Source: Metarhizobium sp039808465
Lineage (GTDB): Bacteria; Pseudomonadota; Alphaproteobacteria; Rhizobiales; Rhizobiaceae
Assembly: GCA_039808465.1 (NCBI GenBank)
Contig: JBDHTA010000100.1
Location: 1-15,339 of the forward strand
Reading direction: 5' to 3'
DNA length: 15,339 bases
Part shown: in pieces, positions 1-7,989 of the stretch
Numbering within the stretch: the stretch's first letter is position 1
Layout of the letters: every line of letters begins with the position of its first letter
Notes under the pieces: generated by a model
Told to the model about the DNA's origin: nothing
The model's input: only the letters and a program-made list of their open reading frames with translations
The model's database searches: none
Translations under genes and position numbers: made by a program

Positions 1-1390
1 TGCGGATTCCGCCGAATATATCGACGTGGTCGATCCCGGGAACGGGCAGCTTCTCACTCGCGTTCCCTCGGGCACGAAAGAGGTCGTCGATCAGGCGGTG
101 ATCGCGGCGCGCGCGGCGCTGGATGGCCCGTGGGGCAAGCTGGCGCCCGGGGCGCGCGCGAAGCTGCTGTGGCGGCTGGCCGACCGCATCGAGGAAAAAG
201 CCGAGGTCTTCGCCCAGCTCGAAACGCTCGATGTCGGCAAGCCCCTGGCCAATTCCATGGGCGAGGTGGCGGCGGCGGTCGAAGCGTTCCGCTACATGGC
301 TGGCTGGTCGACCAAGCTCTCGGGCGAGACCTTGCAGGTCGGCCCGCCCGGCGCCATGCACGCGTTCACGCAGCGCGAGCCCATCGGGGTCGTCGGGCAG
401 ATCGTTCCCTGGAACTTTCCGCTGGTCATGGCCGCATGGAAACTGGCGCCAGCGCTTGCCGCCGGTTGCGCCAGCGTCCTCAAACCCGCCGAGCAGACGC
501 CGCTGACGGCGATCCTGCTGGCCGAACTCGCGCTGGAAGCCGGTCTGCCGCCGGGCGTCCTGAATGTGGTGATCGGCGAGGGGAGCATCGTCGGCGATGC
601 GCTGGTCCGGCATCGCGGCATTGGCAAGATTGCCTTTACGGGCTCCACGGGCGTCGGCAAATCGATCGCGCGCACAGCCGCCGACGACCTGAAAGCCGTG
701 ACCCTCGAACTCGGCGGCAAGAACTCCTCCATCGTGCTGCCCGATGCGGATTTCTCGAAGGCGGTGCCGGGCGTGCTGCAAGCGGCGTTCGGCAATACCG
801 GCCAGATCTGCACCGCCCCGTCCCGGATTCTGGTTCACCGGGAGATTGTGGATACCTTCGGTTCCGCTTTGGCGGACGCCGCGTCGTCCCTGACCCTTGG
901 CCATGGCCTGAACCGGAAGGCCGATCTCGGGCCGGTGGTTTCCCGGCGCCAGCTTGAATCGATCGTCTCGATTCTCGAGGAGGGGCTCAACTCGGGCGGG
1001 CAATTGCTCACGGGGGGCGCCGTTCCCTCCGGCTCGGGCTTCTATCTCGAACCTACGGTGGTGACGGGGCTGGGGCTGGGCAATCCGATGGCGCGCAAGG
1101 AGATCTTCGGTCCCGTCGTCAACCTGATCCCGTTCGATTCCGTCGACGAGGCGATCGCCATGGCCAATGACACCTCCTACGGGCTGACCGCGCAGGTGTG
1201 GACCCAGAATATTTCCACGGTTCACCTGTGCGCGGGCAAACTCGAGTCGGGAACCATCTGGGTGAACGGGAAATCCCAGGACATCGCCCTGCCGTTCGGG
1301 GGCTACAAGGAAAGCGGTATCGGTCTGGAAAAAGGGCGTGAAGGCATCGAGGCTTACACGAGACTGAAAACGGTTGTCGTGACGCTTTAG
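1..1390 (+). CDS. NAD(P)-dependent aldehyde dehydrogenase, 5'-truncated by window edge
   Basis: Oxidises an aldehyde to the carboxylic acid with NAD(P)+ in the cytoplasm. The frame is open to the left edge (codons ADSAEYID precede the GTG at 26), so the real start lies outside and roughly 30 residues are probably missing from a family length near 490. Counting from the GTG codon at 26, the ALDH landmarks are all present: the oxyanion Asn130 in VPWN, Lys153 in LKPAEQTP, the nucleotide-binding FTGSTGVGK (204-212), the general base Glu228 in LELGGKN, the nucleophile Cys262 in GQICTAPSR, KEIFGPVV, and the C-terminal PFGGYKESGIG. The enzyme looks intact and active. It resembles the broad betaine-aldehyde/semialdehyde group, but the substrate cannot be assigned. 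A RidA-family gene follows on the same strand about 96 bp downstream, beyond a strong hairpin. Confidence 0.93.
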   Translation, partial: ADSAEYIDVVDPGNGQLLTRVPSGTKEVVDQAVIAARAALDGPWGKLAPGARAKLLWRLADRIEEKAEVFAQLETLDVGKPLANSMGEVAAAVEAFRYMAGWSTKLSGETLQVGPPGAMHAFTQREPIGVVGQIVPWNFPLVMAAWKLAPALAAGCASVLKPAEQTPLTAILLAELALEAGLPPGVLNVVIGEGSIVGDALVRHRGIGKIAFTGSTGVGKSIARTAADDLKAVTLELGGKNSSIVLPDADFSKAVPGVLQAAFGNTGQICTAPSRILVHREIVDTFGSALADAASSLTLGHGLNRKADLGPVVSRRQLESIVSILEEGLNSGGQLLTGGAVPSGSGFYLEPTVVTGLGLGNPMARKEIFGPVVNLIPFDSVDEAIAMANDTSYGLTAQVWTQNISTVHLCAGKLESGTIWVNGKSQDIALPFGGYKESGIGLEKGREGIEAYTRLKTVVVTL

Positions 1391-1417
1391 CCGGTCTTCG
1401 CCGGAATATCGCAGCGG

Positions 1418-1450
1418 CGCCCGCCTTGCCGGATCGTGGCGAGGCGGGCG
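1418..1450 (+). terminator. Strong hairpin between aldehyde dehydrogenase and RidA genes
   Basis: The left arm CGCCCGCCTTGCC (1418-1430) pairs with the right arm GGCGAGGCGGGCG (1438-1450) over 13 bp, with a single G-U wobble and a 7-nt loop. No clean U tract follows, so it may be a Rho-assisted terminator, an mRNA-stabilising 3' end, or an attenuator that lowers read-through into the RidA gene. A smaller CCGG/CCGG hairpin lies at 1391-1404. Confidence 0.5.
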
Positions 1451-1486
1451 TCCTGATCCAGTGACAATTCAGTGAGAGCTTTTCAT

Positions 1487-1912
1487 ATGCCGACCGATAC
1501 AAATCCATCCGCCCTCGCAAGCGCCGGTTCCCGGCAAGCATGGTCGGCAGCCGAGGCGCCGCCTCCGGCCGGTTCATACAGCCAGGCAATATCGGCGGGC
1601 GGACTGCTGTTCATTTCGGGACAGACGCCACGGCTTGCCGATGGAACGCGATGCGCCACCGCGCCGTTCGACGTTCAGGCCCGTCTGGCGCTCGGCAATA
1701 CCGACGCGATTGCCAAAGCCGCTGGCGTGACGCTGGCCTCGGCGGCGATGGTCACGGTGTTTCTCACGGACCCGAAGTCGCAGGCGGCCGAATTCGATAA
1801 GGTGTACAGGGAGTTCCTCGATCATTCGGCTCCCTATCCGGCGCGCGCGATCGTGCAATCCTCGCTTCCCAACGGCGCGATTGAAATCACCGCGGTCATT
1901 CCGCTTGCGTGA
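1487..1912 (+). CDS. RidA/YjgF/UK114-family imine/enamine deaminase
   Basis: A protein of 141 residues from the Rid family, trimeric cytoplasmic enzymes that hydrolyse reactive enamines/imines or deaminate pathway intermediates. Visible family features are the PAGSYSQAI segment (28-36), LFISGQTP (41-48), the substrate-carboxylate-binding Arg120 in APYPARAIVQ, and Glu133 in the C-terminal AIEITAVI. The ATG at 1487 is preferred because GAGAG (1474-1478) sits 8 nt upstream; a GTG at 1472 is the alternative. The N-terminal 25 residues are a little longer than in E. coli RidA. Its place behind an aldehyde dehydrogenase recalls aminomuconate-type pathways, where a semialdehyde dehydrogenase works with a Rid-type deaminase, but housekeeping RidA activity is equally possible. 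The gene converges on the TetR gene, with 59 bp between their stop codons. Confidence 0.9.
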   Translation: MPTDTNPSALASAGSRQAWSAAEAPPPAGSYSQAISAGGLLFISGQTPRLADGTRCATAPFDVQARLALGNTDAIAKAAGVTLASAAMVTVFLTDPKSQAAEFDKVYREFLDHSAPYPARAIVQSSLPNGAIEITAVIPLA

Positions 1913-1971
1913 TTTCGGGTCTGCGCGGATGGGAGAGGGCGCTGGCGGCGGCCGCTGCTCAACCGCTCGAT

Positions 1972-2607
1972 CTAGGACAGAAGCTGCTCACGGTCGCTCG
2001 GCTCCAGTTGAACGATGCCGCTGATGACGACGTCGAAATACAGATCGGCGATCTGATCGAGGGAAAGCCGGTAACTGGCCGAATACCATCGAATGGTGCC
2101 GTTCAGCATCGCGATGATCGCCCGCGCCAGCAGGCGCGGCTCATCGACCCGGAGCTGGTCCCGGGGGATCTGCGCAATGAGTTCGGCGAGCGTGTTCGAA
2201 TAAAGACGCTCGGTCTTGACGAATTCCTCGGCGCCTTCCTTCGGCATCGTGGAACGCTGGAAAATCAGGACTTCAAAAATTGCCCGGTTGGAAATTATCG
2301 TGTCGAGGTGGCGGCGAAAGGCATTGCGGAGCTTCACCAGTGTCGGCTTCTGGCTCGACATTTCCTGCTCCAGCCCGCCCTGTAGCTTGGCGCCTGCGCG
2401 GTGCCATATTTCATAGACGAGCTGGTCCTTGTTCTCCACGTAATAATAGAGGGCAGCCCCTGTCAGGCCGATGTCGCGGGCGATTTCATTGATGGTGGCG
2501 TCGAAACCCTTCTCGGCAAACCGTCTTGCGGCGGCTTCGATGATGTCGTCAAAGCGGGCGCGCTTCCGGGCGGCGCGGGTCTTGGCGGTCGTTCCTGATT
2601 TGGTCAT
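1972..2607 (-). CDS. TetR/AcrR-family transcriptional regulator
   Basis: A DNA-binding regulator of 211 residues, a normal TetR length. The N-terminal domain has helix 1 around residues 19-34 (DDIIEAAARRFAEKGFDA), then the helix-turn-helix TINEIARDIGLTGAALYYYV (38-57) followed by ENKDQLV, the usual TetR signature. The C-terminal alpha-helical half is the ligand-binding/dimerisation part and is not recognisable as a specific subfamily. The ATG is preceded by AGAGGGAAC, a good ribosome-binding site. It is divergent from the ABC-transporter operon across a 462-bp region and convergent with the RidA gene, so it could control either or both. The ligand is unknown. Repression of the liv-type operon is a positional inference. 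Confidence 0.92.
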   Translation of the reverse strand: MTKSGTTAKTRAARKRARFDDIIEAAARRFAEKGFDATINEIARDIGLTGAALYYYVENKDQLVYEIWHRAGAKLQGGLEQEMSSQKPTLVKLRNAFRRHLDTIISNRAIFEVLIFQRSTMPKEGAEEFVKTERLYSNTLAELIAQIPRDQLRVDEPRLLARAIIAMLNGTIRWYSASYRLSLDQIADLYFDVVISGIVQLEPSDREQLLS

Positions 2608-2933
2608 GTTCCCTCTGAATGTGACTTGCTTGCTGAAATGCAGATAGGGGTGAGTGTTTCAAGGCTGTCGCACCACGCGATGGTTGAGCGACTATAGCCT
2701 TTCCCGGAGCGCCTCGTAAGGCTCTGCCGTCGAGCGCGCCGCGTGGTCCGGCGCGGGTGTCAAAGCGTTTGTTCCGGTCAGTTTTTCACCCCGTATCCTG
2801 AGAATGCCTGCGCATGGCGGCCCGGCCGGGACCGCCTGCCGGAAGCCCGGAAAACCATGGGCGACCGGGATCCCGCCGATCATGCATCGTCCTTATGGCA
2901 CAAAATTTTATTAATTGATCGATAAAAAAACTG

Positions 2934-2961
2934 TTGTGCGGCCGGATTGTTGTAATATACT
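2934..2961 (+). promoter_or_regulatory. Candidate sigma70-type promoter for the transporter operon
   Basis: TTGTGC (2934-2939) and TATACT (2956-2961) are spaced by 16 bp inside the AT-rich stretch upstream of livH. This would give a leader of about 100 nt. The -35 hexamer overlaps the right arm of the GCACAA/TTGTGC inverted repeat, as expected for repressor control. This is a pattern match only. Confidence 0.4.
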
Positions 2962-3040
2962 TCGTAAAAATCAAAAACGGGAACCATGCCGTAGACCACG
3001 GGTCGGGCGGTTCAATCATCATCTTGAAATTCACAGCCAA

Positions 3041-3061
3041 GGGCACGCCGTGCCCGGGAGG
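3041..3061 (+). promoter_or_regulatory. Hairpin abutting the livH ribosome-binding site
   Basis: GGGCAC-GCC-GTGCCC (3041-3055) forms a perfect 6-bp inverted repeat directly followed by the Shine-Dalgarno GGGAGG (3056-3061), 8 nt before the ATG at 3070. The Shine-Dalgarno itself is outside the stem. The hairpin could affect initiation or leader stability. Confidence 0.3.
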
Positions 3062-3069
3062 TTTGCTCG

Positions 3070-3930
3070 ATGCTGCTTGCGCAGTTTATCGTGACCGGCA
3101 TTGCGACCGGTTGCTTTCTCATACTGGCCACGATCGGATTTTCATTCACGCGCCGCGTGGAAGGATTCCTGAATATCGCCCATGCCGAGCTTCTCGGTGT
3201 GGCGGCTTTCGCGACCTGGGGGCTGAACAATGTGGCAAAATGGCATATCCTGCCGTCCGCGCTGGCCGCCATCGTCCTGACCGCCCTTGTCGGGCTGGCA
3301 ATCGGCAGGCTGGTCTACGATCCCATTCGCAAGCATGGCCCCGCCGTGCTGCTGATCACTTCGGTCGGCGTCGCTTACGTTATCGGCGGCATCATCGATG
3401 GCATCATCGGCACCGGCATCAGGACGCTGAACATTCCCCTCGCCACGACCTATCGCGTGTTCGGCCTGCGGATCACCGATTATCAACTGATGGTCATCGG
3501 CCTTGCGGCCGCGACCGCAATATGCCTCGCATTCTATCTGAACAAGACGCGCAGCGGCCTTGCAATCCGCGCCATGGCGGCCAATCCGGCGCTCGCCGCA
3601 TCGCGCGGCATCGATGTAAAGGCGACGTCCCGCGCCGCCTGGCTGCTGTCGGCAGGGCTGGCCGGGCTGGCGGGCGTGATGCTGGCCGTGATCGCGACCC
3701 TATCCACGGACATCGCGTTCCTGCAAATCCTGCAAATTCTGGCGGTGGCGATCCTGGCCGGTCTCGGCTCGCTCTACGCGGTGATCATCTCGGGCCTCAT
3801 CGTCGGCATCGCCATGGACGTGTCCGTCTTCTGGATACCGGCGGGCTACCGGCCGCTGATCGCATTCCTGCTCGTCATCGTGGTTCTTGTCTTCAGGCCC
3901 GAAGGTCTGGCCGGGAGGAAAACGGCATGA
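3070..3930 (+). CDS. livH: Branched-chain amino acid-type ABC transporter permease, LivH-like
   Basis: Inner-membrane permease of 286 residues, the usual LivH length, forming the translocation channel with LivM. The protein is almost entirely hydrophobic helices. Family features include the N-terminal LLAQFIVTGIATGCFLILATIG, the FLNIAHAELLGVAAF segment (LivH NxAHGxL-like), the cytoplasmic coupling loop KTRSGLAIRAMAANPALAASRGI around residues 159-181, AILAGLGSLYAVIISG, and the C-terminal VFRPEGLAGRK. The ATG at 3070 follows GGGAGG by 8 nt. The stop codon overlaps the livM start as ATGA (3927-3930), which implies translational coupling. The transported substrate may be a branched-chain or other amino acid, an amide, or an aromatic acid; livH is a family label, not a substrate claim. 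Confidence 0.92.
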   Translation: MLLAQFIVTGIATGCFLILATIGFSFTRRVEGFLNIAHAELLGVAAFATWGLNNVAKWHILPSALAAIVLTALVGLAIGRLVYDPIRKHGPAVLLITSVGVAYVIGGIIDGIIGTGIRTLNIPLATTYRVFGLRITDYQLMVIGLAAATAICLAFYLNKTRSGLAIRAMAANPALAASRGIDVKATSRAAWLLSAGLAGLAGVMLAVIATLSTDIAFLQILQILAVAILAGLGSLYAVIISGLIVGIAMDVSVFWIPAGYRPLIAFLLVIVVLVFRPEGLAGRKTA

Positions 3931-4904
3931 ATATCTGGCATTTTTTCCTGAGCGTCGCGCTCTATGGCAGCCTCTTTTCGGTCCTGACGCTCGCCCTGAA
4001 CTTTCAGTATGCCCGTGGCGGCATGATCAACTTCGGCACGGTCGCCTATTTCGCGGCGGGCGCATACGCCTATGCGATCATCACGCAGGAGCCTCCCAGC
4101 GGCCTCGACCAGTACATGTTCGGCTTCGGGGCTCCCTGGTGGCTGGGTGTCGCGGGCGCCGGGGCCGCGGCCTTTGCCTTCGCCGTGGTGACGGGAGGGC
4201 CGACCCTCAGGCTGCGCGGTGAGTATCTGGCGCTCACCACCTTCGCCTTCGCCGAGGTTTTTCACTCCCTGCTGCTGAACGAGCGCCGGATCGGAAACGG
4301 AAGCGTAGGCTTACCCAATGTCTCGCGCCCCGACTTCGGCTCCCTCGCGGCCTACGACACGCTGATCTACACCGGCGCGGCGTTCCTGCTGATGGTGGCG
4401 ACGATCCTTCTGTTCCGGCGCATCCTGCGGTCGCCTTACGGACGGGCTCTCGATGCCGTTCGCGACGACGAGGTGGCCGCCAAGGCGATCGGCAAGGATG
4501 CGGCAAGGCTTCGCTTCCAGGTCTTCGTCCTCTCCGCCATTCCGATGGGGATCGCCGGTGCCCTCTATGCCATGGTCACCACGCTTGTCGCGCCCAACCT
4601 GTTCACGGCTGAAGTCACCTTCTTCGTGTGGATCGCGCTCGTTCTGGGCGGGGAGCGGACGATCTTGGGCGCGGTTCTCGGCACGGTGGCGCTGGTCGCC
4701 TTTCAGGAACTCGTGCGCGCCGTGCCATTCGAAAGCGTGCGCTCGGCGCAGATTGCGGCTTCGATCGAGGAAGTCGTCACAGGCCTGCTCTTCATCATCG
4801 TGCTGCGCTGGCAGCCCTGGGAAAAACTCGCTCGCAAAAGGACCGCTAAATGTCAGACAACTATCTCGTCCTCGACAAAGTCACCAAGCGCTTCGCTGCT
4901 CTGA
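3927..4904 (+). CDS. livM: Branched-chain amino acid-type ABC transporter permease, LivM-like
   Basis: Second membrane permease, 325 residues, within the usual LivM range. The N-terminus MNIWHFFLSVALYGSLFSVLTLALNFQYARGGMINFGTVAYFAAGAY matches the LivM pattern (LNxxxGxxGxxNFGxxAFxxxGAY). Later segments include GPTLRLRGEYLALTTFAFAEV, the coupling loop RSPYGRALDAVRDDEVAAKAIGKD, and a final VLRWQPWEKLARK. The start overlaps the livH stop by 4 bp, with GGGAGGAAA upstream. The reading frame runs 55 bp into livG, giving a C-terminal tail (about the last 18 residues, after KRTAK) that has no conserved look and is probably an accident of the overlap. Confidence 0.92.
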   Translation: MNIWHFFLSVALYGSLFSVLTLALNFQYARGGMINFGTVAYFAAGAYAYAIITQEPPSGLDQYMFGFGAPWWLGVAGAGAAAFAFAVVTGGPTLRLRGEYLALTTFAFAEVFHSLLLNERRIGNGSVGLPNVSRPDFGSLAAYDTLIYTGAAFLLMVATILLFRRILRSPYGRALDAVRDDEVAAKAIGKDAARLRFQVFVLSAIPMGIAGALYAMVTTLVAPNLFTAEVTFFVWIALVLGGERTILGAVLGTVALVAFQELVRAVPFESVRSAQIAASIEEVVTGLLFIIVLRWQPWEKLARKRTAKCQTTISSSTKSPSASLL

Positions 4905-5623
4905 AGGCCGTTGGCGGGGATGATGGACTATCGTTCAGCATCCGCAAGGGAAGCTTCCTCGGGCTGGTCGGTCCCAATGGCGCTGGCAAGTCCACCACCT
5001 TCAACCTGATTTCCGGAGTATTGAAGCCGACGAGCGGGCGCATCCTGCTCGAAGGCGTGGAGCTGACGCAGACGGCGACGGCGAGCATTTCGGGCCTGGG
5101 GCTCGGGCGCACCTTCCAGACACCGCGTGTCTTCGGCTCGCTGTCGGTTCTGGAAAACGTGCTGGTCGGCGCCGACAATGTTGGCGAAGGATTGCGCGCC
5201 GCCCTGTCCGGCCGCTGGCGCAAGGCGGATGCGGCGCTTGCCGCGCGGGCGATGGAGCTGCTGGAACGGGTCGGTCTCGCGGAGCGCGCAGGCCACCGCG
5301 TCTCGGATCTGTCGGGTGGCGAATTGCGGATGCTGGAGGTTGCGCGGCAACTGATCCGCGAGCCCCGCGTGTTCCTTCTCGACGAACCCACGGCGGGGGT
5401 GGATCCGATGCTGCAAAAGAAGCTCGGCTCCCTTCTGGTCGAACTTCACAAGGCTGGCACCACGCTGATCGTCGTCGAGCACAACCTGCATTTCCTGTTC
5501 GAGATTGCCGATACCGTGGTGGTGCTGCAATCGGGCCAGCTTCTGGCCGAGGGCACGCCCGACGAGATCCGCTCCAACAAAAAAGTCATCGCAGCCTATC
5601 TGGGGGCCGAACATGCAGCTTGA
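4850..5623 (+). CDS. livG: ABC transporter ATP-binding protein, LivG-like
   Basis: Cytoplasmic ATPase subunit, 257 residues. Walker A GPNGAGKST (41-49), Q-loop Gln90 in GRTFQTPR, signature LSGGE (154-158), Walker B VFLLDE (174-179) and H-loop His211 in VVEHN are all intact, so it should hydrolyse ATP. The TPRVFGSLSVLENVLVG segment after the Q-loop and the C-terminal GTPDEIRSNKKVIAAYLG are typical of LivG. The start at 4850 has AAAGGA upstream and lies inside the end of livM; the stop overlaps the livF start by 11 bp. Confidence 0.93.
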   Translation: MSDNYLVLDKVTKRFAALKAVGGDDGLSFSIRKGSFLGLVGPNGAGKSTTFNLISGVLKPTSGRILLEGVELTQTATASISGLGLGRTFQTPRVFGSLSVLENVLVGADNVGEGLRAALSGRWRKADAALAARAMELLERVGLAERAGHRVSDLSGGELRMLEVARQLIREPRVFLLDEPTAGVDPMLQKKLGSLLVELHKAGTTLIVVEHNLHFLFEIADTVVVLQSGQLLAEGTPDEIRSNKKVIAAYLGAEHAA

Positions 5624-6317
5624 AGTCGAAAAGATCGTCTCCGGATATGGCAAGGTGACCATTCTGCACGGTGTCGACCTTCGCGCGGAAGCGGGCGAGA
5701 TCACCTGCGTTCTCGGGCCCAATGGCGCAGGCAAGAGCACGCTGATGCGCGCCATTGCCGGTCAGTTACCGATCAGCGGCGGCAAGATCTCCTTCGAAGG
5801 CAGGCCCATCGGCAATATCGGCGCTCTGGCGGCCGCCAAGGCGGGCATCGGCTATGTGCCGCAGGAAGACAATGTTTTCGCCGAGCTTTCGGTCCGGGAC
5901 AATCTGACGGCGGCGGGGCTCAATTTCCCCGGTTCGGCCGCCCGCATCGAGGAAACGTTCCGCCGGTTTCCGATCCTTCAGGAACGCGGGCATCAGCTTG
6001 CGTCCACCCTGTCGGGTGGCGAGCGGCAAACCCTGGCGATTGCCAATGCCCTTGTGGCCGGTCCGCGCCTTCTCATCCTCGATGAGCCCACGGCCGGTCT
6101 GGCCCCGATCTTCGTCGACCGCATCATCGACTGGATCAGGGAACTGGTCGACGAAAAGATGAGCGTCATCTGGGTCGTGGAACAGGATCCCGAGAAGATC
6201 CTCGCGGTGTCCCGCACCACCTACATGATCGACGCGGGCCGAAACCGGGAGGTGCTGAACAGCGCTGATCTGCTGAAGGCAGGGCGTCTGGAAGAGATGC
6301 TTTTGCAGGCGCACTGA
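5613..6317 (+). CDS. livF: ABC transporter ATP-binding protein, LivF-like
   Basis: Second ATPase subunit, 234 residues, expected to pair with LivG. It has Walker A GPNGAGKST (35-43), Q-loop Gln84 in YVPQEDNVF, signature LSGGE (133-137), Walker B LLILDE (153-158), and VVEQD where the H-loop histidine would be; Gln at this place (Gln191) is usual for LivF, where VEQN is common. The start codon at 5613 lies within the end of livG. The C-terminus is short and ends in LEEMLLQAH. The binding-protein gene follows after 44 bp. Confidence 0.92.
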   Translation: MQLEVEKIVSGYGKVTILHGVDLRAEAGEITCVLGPNGAGKSTLMRAIAGQLPISGGKISFEGRPIGNIGALAAAKAGIGYVPQEDNVFAELSVRDNLTAAGLNFPGSAARIEETFRRFPILQERGHQLASTLSGGERQTLAIANALVAGPRLLILDEPTAGLAPIFVDRIIDWIRELVDEKMSVIWVVEQDPEKILAVSRTTYMIDAGRNREVLNSADLLKAGRLEEMLLQAH

Positions 6318-6361
6318 CCGTGAGAATACCTGTCAACTATCAACAAAAGAGGGGTAATGCC

Positions 6362-7591
6362 ATGACTGCATCCAATAAATTCAATAGTTTGCGCTATGCC
6401 GTAAGCCTTGCGGCCATTCTGGCGGCGTCGTCCTGGGTCTCCCCGGCGGCGGCTCAGGAGAAGGACATCACCATCGGCATTCTGGTTCCGTTGACCGGAG
6501 AGCTGGGCGAATTCGGCGAGATCGTCGCAAACGGGGTCAAGCTCGGCGTCGAGCAGGTCAACGAGGCGGGCGGCACCAAATGCGGCAAGCTCAGGACGGT
6601 CGTTGCCGATACCGGCGGCAACCCGGAAGTGGCCATTCGCGAAGCGACCAAAATGATCGACACGGAGCATGCCGTCGCCATTCTCGGGCCGTCCTCCGGC
6701 GAAATGGTCGCTCTCGCCGATCTCGTGAAGCGCAAGAAGGTGGTGCTGATGTCGCCTTACGCCGGTACGATCACGCTGAACGAACTGGGCGGCGATTACA
6801 TTTACCGGACCGTTTCCTCGGACCTTGGTGACGGCGCGGCGGCGGGCAAATGGCTGTCGGGGCGCGGCTACAAGCGTGTCGCCATGCTCATCCAGAACGA
6901 GGAATCCACCATCTCTCCGGCGCAGGTTGCCCGCGCAACCATTGAGAAGGAGGGGATCGAGGTGACGGATTACATCGTATACAACCCGGGCCAGCCTTCC
7001 TATCAGGCCGAACTCGTCTCGGTGCTGAACAATGCGCCGGATGCGATCTATCTCGCGGGCGGGCAGGAGTCGGGAATAACGGTGCTCAAGGAAGCCGCCG
7101 CCGGTGGTTTTGAAGGAGAGTGGCTGCTTACGGCCGATCTCGCCGTGCCGGAAGTCTTTTCCTCCGTCGACCCGCGCATTCTCAACGACAAGGCTTATGT
7201 CGAAATCGCCGAGCCGGACGAGACGCTTCCTGAATATGTCGCGTTCGACAAGCTCGTGAAGGAAAAGACCGGCGAGGCGCCCGGCCCGTTTGCGGCAAAC
7301 TCCTACGATATGGCGCAACTGGTTTCGCTGGGGCTTGAAGCGGGCAAGGATTGCACCGGCGAAGGCATCAACGCGGTGATCCGCAGCATCACCGAAGAGG
7401 GCGAAGCCGTGTCGACGTTCCGCGACGGCAAGGCGGCGCTCGCGGCAGGAAAGGACATCGACTATCAGGGAGCATCGGGGCCGCTGACGATGGACAAGAG
7501 CGGCACGCCTGCGGGTTCGTATGTCATCAAGAAGGCTGTCGACGGCGCCTGGAAGAACGAAGCTTTCTATCCCGCCTCCGCATTCGAATAA
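6362..7591 (+). CDS. Periplasmic substrate-binding protein of the HAAT/LivK family
   Basis: Captures the substrate in the periplasm and delivers it to the LivHM permease. It has 409 residues. The N-terminus is a classic Sec signal: basic MTASNKFNSLR, hydrophobic AVSLAAILAASSWV, and a likely cleavage after Ala31 (PAAA|QEK). The mature part starts with ITIGILVPLTGELGEFGE, the Peripla_BP_6/LivK opening, and continues with GVKLGVEQVNEAGG, a GPSSGEMV loop, and the typical second lobe. Cys74 and the cysteine in KDCTGEG could form a disulfide. The start at 6362 is supported by AGAGGGG (6348-6354) at 7 nt. The gene is last in the operon, followed by a strong hairpin. It is not close enough to LivJ/K for a substrate call. 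Confidence 0.92.
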   Translation: MTASNKFNSLRYAVSLAAILAASSWVSPAAAQEKDITIGILVPLTGELGEFGEIVANGVKLGVEQVNEAGGTKCGKLRTVVADTGGNPEVAIREATKMIDTEHAVAILGPSSGEMVALADLVKRKKVVLMSPYAGTITLNELGGDYIYRTVSSDLGDGAAAGKWLSGRGYKRVAMLIQNEESTISPAQVARATIEKEGIEVTDYIVYNPGQPSYQAELVSVLNNAPDAIYLAGGQESGITVLKEAAAGGFEGEWLLTADLAVPEVFSSVDPRILNDKAYVEIAEPDETLPEYVAFDKLVKEKTGEAPGPFAANSYDMAQLVSLGLEAGKDCTGEGINAVIRSITEEGEAVSTFRDGKAALAAGKDIDYQGASGPLTMDKSGTPAGSYVIKKAVDGAWKNEAFYPASAFE

Positions 7592-7604
7592 GCCCTGAAA
7601 GATC

Positions 7605-7640
7605 AACGGTGCCAGCGCATGCTCTTGCGCTGGCACCGTT
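7605..7640 (+). terminator. Terminator-like hairpin closing the transporter operon
   Basis: A perfect 15-bp inverted repeat, AACGGTGCCAGCGCA (7605-7619) and TGCGCTGGCACCGTT (7626-7640), with a 6-nt loop lies 13 bp after the binding-protein stop. Only a short GTTG follows rather than a long U tract, so Rho-independent activity is likely but not certain; it will in any case protect the mRNA 3' end. Confidence 0.7.
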
Positions 7641-7989
7641 GTTGAGCCGGATTTACAGATGCCGGTGCGGGTAAAGCCGTATCGATTATTGAGGCTCCGG
7701 ACGTCCGGTCCGGTCCGCCCTCCCGTTTCCGTTCGTCTTCGGTAACGGACGGCATTGCAAAATGGCAAACAAGGCTCTTGAATTTGCCGCATTCAACAGG
7801 CACATGCAGGGCATGCATATGGAAACGTTCGTCAGGATTTCGAGGCTTATCGACCCAGCACGCTCCCTCACCCGGAGCTGGCAGTCCTGATTCTGTAACG
7901 CCGCCACAGCCCCCGCCGCTCCGGGAACCTCACTCGCAAACAGTGCGGTTCATGCCGCGTCGTTTATACGGCGCTGATGGAGTGTTTCC
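7641..7989. other. Intergenic stretch with no supported gene
   Basis: About 350 bp between the operon terminator and the small zinc-ribbon ORF. No ORF here has both a ribosome-binding site and recognisable content; a 28-codon ORF at 7805-7891 lacks a good site. TTGAAT-N7-ATTCAA (7778-7796) is a perfect 6-bp interrupted palindrome in a locally AT-richer patch and could be an operator for the downstream genes. I see no confident promoter. Confidence 0.45.

Larger units (their letters stand above)
2608..3069. other. Divergent intergenic region, no convincing gene
   Basis: These 462 bp separate the TetR gene from the first permease gene. The TetR-proximal part (about 2640-2880) is GC-rich, and I see no ORF there with a ribosome-binding site or family resemblance. 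The part from about 2890 to 2980 is strikingly AT-rich and carries the likely promoter of the transporter operon. A 6-bp inverted repeat, GCACAA (2898-2903) with TTGTGC (2934-2939), brackets the AT-rich block, and TTGATCGATAA (2914-2924) within it is a near-palindrome; both are operator candidates. Confidence 0.6.

Noticed and set aside
2934..3926. An upstream in-frame extension of livM through the whole of livH
   Set aside because: The translated extension is Arg/His-rich nonsense out of frame with the obvious permease LivH; livM starts at 3927 with a ribosome-binding site.
6221..7792. Long open frame on the minus strand across the binding-protein gene
   Set aside because: It lies antisense to a protein with a signal peptide and a clear family fold; its own translation has no recognisable domain.
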